Of a stretch of 64,000 bases of DNA, positions 45,201-57,200 are shown piece after piece. The notes under the pieces are model-generated. The model was not told the origin of the DNA. It saw only the letters and a list, made by a program, of their open reading frames with translations, and did not search any database. A program made the position numbers and the translations under genes. Location of the stretch: positions 1 to 64,000 of the forward strand of contig JAVTVY010019553.1 of NCBI GenBank assembly GCA_036873755.1. The letters run 5' to 3'. Position 1 is the stretch's first letter. Each line of letters opens with the position of its first letter. This DNA is from Hanleya hanleyi. Taxonomy: Eukaryota > Mollusca > Polyplacophora > Lepidopleurida > Hanleyidae.

Positions 45201-48200
45201 ATTTGAGAAAGATCCATGCAGTAGTTCCTGAGAAAACGCGATAACAAGGTTTCATGGAGAAATCTAAGATGGCTGCCTGGTGGCCATATTGGATTTTCGA
45301 ATCGGACCAGAAAAGGTTTCTTGCACAACTAGACCCCAAGGGGAACCTGTGTACCAAATTTGAAAAAGATCCATGCAGTAGTTCCTGAGAAATCGTGGTA
45401 ACAAGGTTTCATGGGGAAATCCAAGATGGCTGCCTGGTGGCCATATTGGATTTTCGAATCGGACCAGAAAAGGTTTCTTGCACAACTAGACCCCAAGGGG
45501 AACCTGTGTACCAAATTTGAAAAAGATCCATGCAGTAGTTCCCGAGAAATCGTGGTAACAAGGTTTCATGGGGAAATCCAAGATGGCTGCCTGGTGGCCA
45601 TATTGGATTTTCGAATCGGGCCAGAAAAGGTTTCTTGCACAACTAGACCCCAAGGGGAACCTGTGTACCAAATTTGAAAAATATCCATGCAGTAGTTCCC
45701 GAGAAATCGTGGTAACAAGGTTTCATGGGGAAATCCAAGATGGCTGCCTGGTGGCCATATTGGATTTTCGAATCGGACCAGAAAAGGTTTCTTGCACAAC
45801 TAGACCCCAAGGGGAACCTGTGTACCAAATTTGAAAAAGATCCATGCAGTAGTTCCTGAGAAATCGCGGTAACAAGGTTTCATGGGGAAATCCAAGATGG
45901 CTGCCTGGTGGCCATATTGGATTTTCGAATCGGACCAGAAAAGGTTTCTTGCACAACTAGACCCCAAGGGGAACCTGTGTACCAAATTTGAAAAAGATCC
46001 ATGCAGTAGTTCCTGAGAAATCGCGGTAACAAGGTTTCATGGGGAAATCCAAGATGGCTGCCTGGTGGCCATATTGGATTTTCGAATCGGACCAGAAAAG
46101 GTTTCTTGCACAACTAGACCTCAAGGGGTACCTGTGTACCAAATTTGAAAAAGATCCATGCAGTAGTTCCTGAGAAATCGCGGTAACAAGGTTTCATGGT
46201 AAAATCCAAGATGGCTGCCTGGTGGCCATATTGGATTTTCGAATCGGACCAGAAAAGGTTTCTTGCACAACTAGACCCCAAGTGGAACCTGTGTACCAAA
46301 TTTGAAAAAGATCCATGCAGTAGTTCCTGAGATATCGCGGTAACAAGAATTGTTTACGGACGGACTGACTGACTGACGGACGACGGACGGACGGACGACG
46401 GACCACGGACGAAAAGTGATTTGAACAGCCCACCATCTGGTGATGGTGGGCTAAAAAACTGGAATTACTCACTTTGGGTTAAAAATCCCTGATAGTATTT
46501 GTATGAAAACTAAACATAACAAGTTGATCACCTGATAAATGGAGGTAGATTAAAGTACCAAACAGATTGGGCTCTCTGAGGATCCATTGTGATCAGTGTC
46601 TGTAGAGCCTAATTTTCAAAATTTGAAATTAAATTTTTTTTGTAGATTTGGTTACGTTTTTGTTAGGATTAGGGTTTTGTTAGGGTATGTTTGTTTGGGT
46701 CATCGTCACCGTGTGATCAATAAGGTTGGGTGCGACGTTAAAATTCAAACAACCAACCAACCTGATAAATGGTGATTACTGATTAATTATTTTGTAGACA
46801 TAATGGTACACAGTGCAGTATTGTGTGTTATTCTTCGTCTTCATGTATGTTTATTTTCTCAAGAATAAGCATATTAATTTCACTGTGAACAAATATTTTT
46901 ACTTGTTAATATAATACAGTATATCTACCCAGGTACTAGAGCATGTGCTGGTTATGCAGATGGCGCAGTTAAAGTTTGGGATCTGAAAACGGCCGGATGT
47001 TTATGCACTATAGCTGGTAAGAAGATCTCCGCACTTTCACTTTGATGATGTTTATTGCCATTTTGGATGAACTATTATTATAATGAAAATCCCAACTTTG
47101 TATGTGATGCTTATATGAATTCTGTTCAAAATGTACATCAATTTTTCACATTTCAAATTGTTTTGTACAAATTATAAAATTGTGAAACCTATGGTATGGT
47201 ATTTATGCATTGTTCTATATCATGTTTATCAGTAATTGTCTAAATTTCTTGAAAAATCGTGTGTTTTGTCAGGACACGACGCTCACAAAGCTGACGTCGT
47301 TGCTATGGACTGTCACCATGACAACACGTTAATAATCACAGGGTCAGCAGACGTCAAAGCCAAAATAATGAACACTCTCACAGGAAAGGTAAATTGGTGT
47401 CTCTGCATGGCATAAGTGAATTCTTCACTGCGCTAGTTTTTTTAATGTATTTTCCAATGTGGGATGGCAAAAGAATTAAGAACTTGGAGATGAAAGAACT
47501 TTTGGATATCTGGATTTGGGAATAGAATTCATATGTTTAATGGAATTTTGGGATAGATTTGGACTTTTTTGAGGGATCATCAACGCCAGGAGATGGACCC
47601 CCCTTACCCCCCTTCTACCTGCTTCAAATATCAGGATGCTGAATATGTAATTTTGAAATTCCTGTAATCGCCATTTGAACATTGGCCGGGTAACATTGAG
47701 CCCGGTCTATACTTGGTAGGGTGACCGGGTACTGTACTTGCTGGGTTGATCAGTGTCCAGGATAATAGGAACTGTGAGTTCTCTCGTGTCCTGGCTCATG
47801 TAGGCAGCATTGTGATATGATCGTGACAAATTGTTTGAAATGACGTTAAATTCTACATACTCGCTATTTGTAAATTGTATTTTTTTTCATTAACTGGCTT
47901 CGTGCAAATATGTATACATCAGATTATTTTATATATTTCTCTTTGAATGTGTTGAAAACTTGAAATGAAACTATTACATGATAAGCTTTAGTTCTGTTTG
48001 CCCATTGACAGTGAATTAGTTGACACATGCATAGAGTATTTGTTTCAGATACTGACGACGTTTCAGTGTGCCAAGTCGGGAGAATCGGATACAATGGATA
48101 CTGAAGATTGTGTGGAATCTGTTGGATTCTCAAAAACGTTAGTATTAAGCATGTTATAAGTGGGTAGGATCATTTGTTTCTTTATTTAATGCATACCCCA

Positions 48201-51200
48201 TCCAGAAAGTTCTCCCAAACAAAATGGCTAACAGTTTCGATGAGCACACCTAGGTGAAATTTTGTGCAACTTTGACTGACTGGCCGTACAGGTATCTTGA
48301 GAACTATTGGGAATTACTGCATTTTGGCTCTTAATATTTTGGCATGGCAGTAATAGCAGCCAGTAAGTGGAAGGTATGACATGTTAGCCTGCGACATTAC
48401 GGCAGTCAAATTTTATAATTTCAAAATGCTGTTAAGATAACAAAATAGCAAGAACAAAATGTTCTTGCTCTCATGTGGTTGATTATTATTTACTGATGTA
48501 TGTGTTTACATCTACGTATATGCAGAAAGCGTTGTGGAGACGGATGTGTCGCATACCAAATTTGAGTTCAAGGTCACTGGGACCTCAGAACATTTATATT
48601 TATTGCTCAAATCTACACCTGCTATTGTATTGCCCATAATCCTCCTTTGGAGATCCTGCTGTAGACTAAAAGTTCTCACCCCTATGGAGCCCAGCCAATA
48701 GGTTACACTGCGCCTGCGCCCAAACGCACTTCCCCAAATCCTTTTTCTTCCTACAACCACAGCATGTGGACGTCTTTAGAGAGAGCTCTGCTAGAATTAG
48801 ATTTGGTTTTTGTCTATCTTGATAGGGAAATTCAGTCTAGATTTAGTTGCAGCATTGTAAAACAATGCCTAAAACCACCAGGAATATTGAGCGCTGCACA
48901 TCTTGCAGACGATCTTGGTCACATTTGGATTCACATTCGCTTTGTTTTTCCTGCAAAACGCATTTATGCTATAGGAAAACGACGTGTCTAGAGTGTATTT
49001 CTTGGTCCGACCAAGCCTGGTGCGATTATGCACAGGCCAGACGGGGTTATTTATTGCAGGCCACGGTAGACGTGGAGTTGGCACCCAACGACAGGCAACA
49101 AGCCGAAATTAATCTCAAGGTTGATAGACATATCAACGAGGACATGCCAGATTGCCCGTCATCTGTATCGCCTGTAATTCCGCCCAGCGGCACTGTACAT
49201 GTCGAAAACTTACCTGGCCAGCTGCTATCTGGAGTAACGATTACGCAACCAGTCCCCACTGCCTTGCGGACAACAAAGGGAGAGGGAAACAAAGGAAAGA
49301 GGACAAAGGGGAAGAGAAAGACGCTGACCACTGAGCCAGACCAGCCTTTTGTTATCGGGGAACAACAAAACCTTTCTTCCCTGCCTGCCTGCCTACTGTG
49401 TCTTTGATTATTGTTGACACAGCGACCCCTTCCAATAAAGCGACAACTGGACAAACATCTACCAGGACTCGTACAGTTTCTCCACGTCGTTCGAGCCGTA
49501 CTACATCTCGACATTCCCTTCGCCGATCTCGTTCTTCCCGACGCCGATCTCGGTCCCCTTTACAGTTCAGACCAGCTTAATCTTCCAATTAGTGAACAGC
49601 GTTTACGCACTGATAGCGCGCCAACGTGCTGGCCTAATCACCAAGACTTGTTACACCCCCCATGATGTGACCCTTGCCGCCACGCGCCGGTAGAATATAG
49701 TCCGGTCAAACCACTGAACCATTGTGAGCATGTCGCCGGTAAACAAAGGCTCCCCGTTGGCTCTTGCCGGATCGCGCGCTAACAGCCGTCACCGCTTAAA
49801 ACTGAATTGTTTTCAAAGAGTTTCCCTCTGGCGGTGTACGGCAAGAACACAATCTATTCTACAGTTTAAATTACTGGCTAAGTAATTAAAAAATATATAG
49901 AAGATTTGACTTCTTCAATAAGAATGCTGTAAATGTTTATCTATCATTTTTTGTTTGCGCTCCAAGGAAACTCGGCCGTCTTGTGAACATTCTGTTGAGA
50001 CTACGAATAATCTTCATTAACAAAAAGTTTCGCCAAAGATAACTTAAAGTATGCCTAAATATATTATCAGAATTCATAAAACGTTGGTGTGTGCAAATTG
50101 CGAAGGCCGCCTCCTCTTTCAGAACGGCCAGTAAAACGGTTGAACGTAACATTTCAAATGAATACAGCTTCGTATAAATTCAGACACACGGGCGAGTCGA
50201 GATCATAATCGGGGCAACATGCAGTGCTCGGTCAGACTAGTTGTCTCTTTGGCTTGTCTTGTTACAACCGCCTAACCAAAATATACACAGAAACTCAAAA
50301 GATCAATTAGCCCCTTACAGAGAATGACAAATACTCCAATTGTATATGCTCTTTATTCGTTACCGCCCGACTCTTAAAGGTTGCACACGAAATAATATAT
50401 AACTTCCGATGAGGAAATAAGAATTAACAAGTATTTATGGCCCACACATCCATCGTTCCAGCTGAATAACAAAAACGAAACAATAACAGAGATTTCTACC
50501 TAAACAATAAGTTAATGCCATTTCATTTCTTTTCAAACGAGACGCAGACGCGCATTTTGTTGGACGAAAGCGGGATATCGCTTTACCCCGTCAGAGAGAG
50601 AATGCACTGTTATGTTTATATTCTCCACTTGTTTACGCCAAACTTAACGAGATGATTAATCTTTACAGTGTTGTTTTCTTGCTGACAATATAACATCTGT
50701 TATACTGTTCGACAGGAAGTATACATTAACACATATGAAATGTAGGTCTAACGGTCAATGCGTATAGGCTCCCTGATGAGGGTTTCGCTGGTCAGAAATA
50801 AGAATTTTCGACCTAAAATAACCCGAAACTTGCACCCGCAGATACTAAACAATGAATACTAGAAAAACAAAACGGGCAAGTAGGAGTCTGGGTTTTCACC
50901 AGTGTTATTGCAGGTGTGGCCCCCTAGGACCAGTATTTATTATACTATAGCGGGATGTATTAACATTACAGCGGCAGGGCTAGAAAAAAAACAGCAAAAT
51001 AATAACAGATTAATCCCAGACGGATTGTCCTCATACTAATTCGTTTCATCTATCATTTGATCAAAACGAATACGCCGCAGACTTTAAACGTGTACATTCA
51101 TGTATTTGTGCATGAATAACCTGCGATGATATACGTACATGTACTCAAGTGAAATCGTATTGAACTGCCGTCAACTGTACTGTTTTCATAGTAATATGAA

Positions 51201-54200
51201 TTATAACTTAAAGTGAAAGATTTTCCCATCAGTCGGTCTTCTTCCTGCCAAATCATACTGTCGGTTCAGTAAAATATAACTTCCGCACAGTAATATTTCT
51301 AGTAAAAAGGTACGGGTATTACATAATTCGTTTCATCGGTTCTTGTCCCACTGATTAAATATTTATACACTGCATAATGCGGTAGTAAAATCCCGGGCAT
51401 TTACTCTTGAATGGTCAAAATTAACACAATTTGCAAGAATTTTTGAATATATAAAAACGAATGACTTGAACTTGCGCATCTGTATGAGAAGCGGCCGTAA
51501 GATGAAACTTCCAATAAACAAATACCCATTCTTTAATACCAGAAACGCTATTCCGTGAGACGCACAAGTCTGGGTCAACTTTGAAAGCAGGTGTCCGAAG
51601 AAGCACAAATTACAATCCATTTCGCAAGCAGTGTTTATGATTAAAATAAATCTTAAATCTATTTCCTTTTACAAATTTTTAGATGGAATGCAAATACGCT
51701 TGATCGAGGTCCACGTGTTCGCCGGTAACACAAATTCATATACCTGATGTTATTTAATAGGTATGAATTACAGGCAGACATTCTGTGCAAACAGTTAGCT
51801 TCGTGCCGATTAACGCCACGTGGACTCCCAACTGATTTTCTTGAGCTCTCTCGCGTGAACGATCGCTCGCTAACAAAGACCTCACTAGCGGGCTCTTACT
51901 CCTGCAGCTCGCTTCCAGCCATTGTCTGACCGTGCTGATAGCGCGCGGCCTGTGTTCAATCATGTCGACGGACTACATTCAACAGAGTTAGAACAATGGC
52001 CAGCCGATAATCCTGGGCATTGGCGCGCTATACCTTTGTGTTGGCGCGCTTCGTTTGCGCGCCGTTGGTGCGCCGACACTAACCTTTCAGCTGGTCTGAA
52101 CTGTATGTCGACTTCATCGAGATTATCGCAGATCACGTTCACCTTTACGTGATTATAGGAATCAACGCCGGTCCCGTTCACCACCTCGTTTAAGTTTACA
52201 CCGGTCTCGTGAGCCACAGCGTACCACGCCTACTCAACCAGATCCTAAGATCTGATTCGTTCTACTCATCCTTCACATCTCAGCTTCATGCCTCATCCTC
52301 AGAAGTCAGAGTTGGAACCGGCACAATTCCGTCAGTTCATCGGGGCAGTCTTTGACACACTTCAACAGTTGGCACGACCCCCGGAAGACCGATGGACCAA
52401 CATTCAGACGATGGTTCGAGTCTTTTTGACCTCACCCACACAGCCCCTCAAGTCATGGCAGAGACTGGTAGGTCTACTCACATCCGCTCAAGACCTCACT
52501 CACTATGGCCGTCTCCAGGTTCGTCCTCTGCAATACCACTTGCAGCAGTATCTTCAAACTTCACTCCTCAAACCACTAGTTCCGGTATTGACGTCACTAC
52601 ACCCACAGCTGGTTTGGTGGCAGTCCCATTACAAAGTCATGCGGGGAGTACCGTTTGTCCCACCAATTCCTCGATACCATTTCTACACCGATGCATCCGA
52701 GACAGGTTGGGGAGCCCATCTAGACGATCTAGAGATGTCCGGCAGATGGTCAACATCGGATGCCAAACTTCATATCAACCTCTTGGAAATGAAAGCTGTC
52801 ATCTGTGCAGTCCAGCAGTGGAGTCATCTACTGGAGAATTCGTCTCTTTTCATCGCAACAGTCAATTCAACTGTCATTGCTCATATCAACAAGATGGGTA
52901 CCACCGGATCCTACCCAACATCCCGTATGGTGTGGACCCTCTTCGACTGGGCGATGCAACATCACTGCCACATACATGCTCGTCATGTTCCAGGCCGGCT
53001 CAATGTATTAGCAGATCGCCTGTCTCGCCCCGACACTGTACTACAGACCGAATGGCAACTGCATCCAGAGGTCTTCCAATACATCACCAGCATCTGGGAG
53101 AACCCTCTGATCGACCTGTTTGCGACAAGGAACAATGCACAGCTTTCCCTATTCGTCAGCCCGGTTCTGGACCCTCGAGCCTACGCCATCGATGCCCTGT
53201 CGATCAGCTGGGACAACTTCCTTGCGTACGCCTACCCACCCAATGCCTTACTGCAGGAAGTACTACAGAAGATTGTTCAACACGACTGCATCATTCTTCT
53301 CGTCGTTCCATGGTGGCCTCGTCGACCGTGGTTTCCGGCTCTGATTCCTCTACTCACCACCCCTCCACGTCGCCTACCAGTATGGGCCAACCTGTTAAGC
53401 CAACCCTGCGGGATACTCCATCACAATCCTCAGTGGATCAACCTACACGTCTGCAGATTATCCAGAATACCCTCACAAACCAAGGATTTTCAGCAGAGGT
53501 TGCAGAGACGATGGTTTCATCTAACCGATCTTCCACATCACACCTCTACCAGTCTAAGTGGAAATATTTCGTCTCATAGTGTCGACAGCGAGGCTCCGAT
53601 CCCGACACTGCCTCTCTTCCTGTAGTGGTGGAATTTCTTCTTCACCTGCACCAAGATAAGAAGTTCAAAAGCAGCACTATTGAAGGGTACTGATCAGCCT
53701 TGGCCCGGGTTCTACGGTTATCTACTCGCATTGACATTAGCCTGGATCTCAATATCTCTGCTCTTCTACATGCCTGTGCACTACAGACCGTCGTTCCAGA
53801 CAACTATTACCAAAGTGGGACATTGGCGTGGTTCTCCGCGCATTCCTTCGCCCAACCTTTGAACCACTAGAGTCAGCCTCGATGAAAGCTGTTTCCTACA
53901 AGACTGCCTTCCTAGCGGCCTTCGCCCTGGCGTCTAGAGTATCCGAGCTTCATGCCTTGGAAAGAAAATCGATGACTTGGACGGCAGACTGGTCACGCAT
54001 ATCCTTCCGCCCTGTTCCTGAGTTCATCGCCAAGAATGAGACTGTACGACAAGGACCTTGTGCTCAACGTCTGTATTCCATCCCTGCATTATCAGATTTT
54101 GTTCAAGGACTTGATAACGACATCTTACTGTGTCCAGTACGAGCAATACGTCACTACCTCAGCCGTACCGATCCTATCAGAGGTTCTCGTCGACTACTAC

Positions 54201-57200
54201 TGCTCTCTCTTCTCACAAGGGCTACTCAAGACATTACCAAGAATACGGTGGCCTCTTGGTTGAGCAAGACCATTAAATGGACGAACTATCCCTCGATGCC
54301 CCCCCACTGCTAGCCTCTGCATCTTCTCATGAAATGAGAGCCATCGCAACATCATGGCCTTTATGGAAGAACGTATCGCTGGATGACATTGTCCAATCCT
54401 GTGCTTGGAGTGCCAATTCCACGTTTACAGATTTCTATCTGAGAGACTTGTCAATACAAACAGACAGCCTGACCATGTTAGAGCCGCTCGTTGCTGCCCA
54501 ACATGTAGTCGCCTAGTCTTCAAAGAAACAATGGGGGGGGGGGCAGTACCGATCTCAAGCCGACCGACCAGTCTGCAAGATGGTTAAGAGCCACGGCATA
54601 TCGGTAATCGCCAATACCAGCCAGCCAGCTATCAAGACCCCGACACTAGTAAGTACAGTGAGTATAAATGTGTTTATTTCTAGGTAAATCTAGTGTCGGA
54701 CATTCAAGAAAATTTCATAGGAAAGAAATTGGCAATTGGAGCATATTGTTGGTACTCCAGTATTCGGATGCAGAAGCCCCGGTCCTTATGCCCTTCTTAC
54801 CGTCTCACTAGTAATTGCCCCTTAGCCCCTACAGTGCTTTACGCCCAGGGTTTACTAACGGGTTCAATTTATGGTACCATGCATCTCTGATCATCTCAGC
54901 GGTTACAGCCACAATTCAACAAAGCCGAGGCTCATCTCCTACTGTTGGTAGTGGGCAATACAATAGTAGGTGTAGATTTGAGCAATAAATATTAAACATT
55001 TATTATGTTGGTATTCATTATCAAATCAAACCTGCTATTGTCTTGACTGCCCGACCCAGCCTCCCCGAACTCTTCTCGGCCTTGCACGCATCACGCTTAT
55101 AGGCTTTATAGAAGAAAAAGGATTTGGGGAAGTGCGTTTGGGTGCAGGCGCAGTGTAACCTATTGGCTGAGGCTACAGAGGGGTAAAAACTTTTAGTCTA
55201 CATCAGGATCTCCAAAGGAGGATTATGGGCAATACAATAGCAGGTTTGATTTGATAATAAATATCAACATTGTTTATAAATGTTTAATATTTATACGAAC
55301 ATACAAACAATCACCCCCACATTGAAATTGAACCTTGTCAGTGAATAACTGCGCTGGACATCTGTTCTGGACGTGTTAATTACTGTGTCACATGAACGTG
55401 GTGAACTGCACTGCCCTGAAACTGATAGGAAAATGGGCAGCTGATATCAGTGATTCTGGCACAATGTACCATAGAAGGAATATGTGACTGGGCCAAAAAC
55501 TATTTGTTTGCCATTTACATGTACATGTACCTGTGCGCAACTTCTGAAGTAAGCATTCTGAAGCAAGAATGTCAGATACACTTGAGATCATCCTTTATGC
55601 TATTAGCATGATCTGTGAATTAACAACATTGGTTATGTCAGACATTCAGAATTTTATAATACCTATGTCTGATCAATATTACAGTGTTCATACTAGGATA
55701 TTTGTTTGACGAAAAGCTGACAATATAGAGAATTTTTAGAGAATCATATTAGAGAATCATGTAAAAAGTTTAAATTCAACTAAGAATTTTTTTTAACATG
55801 TTTAATGATCATATTATATTGATGATAAGTTAACCTTTAAAGGGACCCCCAAACACCCCTACCCTGCTCAACGGATTTTCAATCTATGGAACTAAAATTT
55901 CCAAAGTTGTAAAGTCGTTTAGAAATAGTGAAATTTGACGAACAAATACACTTGAATTTCTTCTGGTGCATGGTTGAAAGTTTGTCAGTTACTTGCCGAC
56001 GGGCGGTTCTCTCTGGGTACTCCCGCTTTCTCCATCATCATTGAAACCGAATCCCCCCCTCCCCCGCCTCTTCTGCTGAGGACTGATTGCCCAGTAGAGT
56101 TTGCCCCCACATTCAGGAAACACTATGCATGGCCTGCCTGGGAAGCACAGTACATGTATAAACGACAAGTGGGATAATTCAGTACTGGTTCGCATATAAC
56201 TTTTCTCAAGGACATCTCATCCATTTATTACACTTCAACGATACATACGTATGGACGAACGCACAGGTAAATAACATGTGGAGATGGAACCCCACATTGT
56301 TTACGGAATTTATTGTCACAGTGATGTACTGAAGAGCGCCTTTTACATTCGTAACACAATCAGAATAAAATGGTTCATATCACTGGGAGAATTTTGGCTG
56401 GCAAATCCAAACTTTGAGGTCGAATTGATCATAGATGGGACACAACATCGCCAAACTGTTTTCACTATGATTAAAAACAACATATTTACTACAAATTCCA
56501 ATACTTTTCTCAAAATTTCCAGACCCCGTTTGGGTGTCCCTTTAAGAATTCAGGTATGCTTGATCGTGTTAAGGAGATCTTTTGTTTGTTGTTGTACATG
56601 CAGGCAGCCACTAGCAGCGACTGGTACACTATCCGGGTCTTTATGTGTATGGGATGTTCCCTCGCAGATTCTCAGACAGACATGCCCACATCAGGTAGGG
56701 GGTGTTCACTTGTCTTCTTGTTTGAATAACTCAATATGATATTCCTCTAGTAATCACTTCAGACAGTGCAATTAAAGATCCAAGGCCCATTTATAAACTT
56801 GAAAATTATATAAATTTTCTTTTGTGTATTTCTGACCACTGTGCTGTTATTTTGATGAAAAAATGATTCTGTATGTTGCATTTTAGCTATCAAAAATTCA
56901 GTCAGAAGAAAAGACTAAGGAAATTGCTCAACTCTAATTGGATTAAATTCCATCCCTGGTCTCAATCACATATATTCTCACCTTAATTCAGTCAGGCATC
57001 TGGTCAATGCAATTTGTTCATTTCATGCTGTGCAATCAAGTGGAGATAAAATATGAATGTGAACAAGAAAATGTTATTGAATTAATCATGCTTGCTAACT
57101 AATGTATATCTGTTATAAACCCCAAACAAAGAAATGTACATTTCATGATAATATTGCTTTACAAGATAATTGCAAAAAGTTCCATCTTATTATAAACATA

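Larger units (their letters stand above)
48596..55285 (+). mobile_element. Defective DIRS-type tyrosine-recombinase retrotransposon in AAMP intron 8
   Basis: Inverted terminal repeats lie at about 48600-48757 and 55110-55265; shared segments include AGTGCGTTTGGG, GGCGCAGTGTAACCTATTGG and GGCAATACAATAGCAGGT. An internal complementary region at about 54955-55056 contains complements of both outer ends back to back, the DIRS-1 arrangement. Gag-like, RT/RNase H and tyrosine recombinase sequences appear in order, all damaged. The RT palm is missing and an unexplained 2.2-kb segment interrupts the gag region. Confidence 0.88.

Noticed and set aside
45095..46299. Series of near-identical 60-77-codon ORFs on the minus strand
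   Set aside because: They recur at exactly 157-bp steps because the DNA is a tandem repeat; 157 is not divisible by 3, so no continuous protein exists.
52392..53579. 395-codon open frame overlapping the DIRS pol frame
   Set aside because: It has no recognisable domains, whereas the 52288-53625 frame has RT thumb and RNase H motifs. It is a shadow frame.
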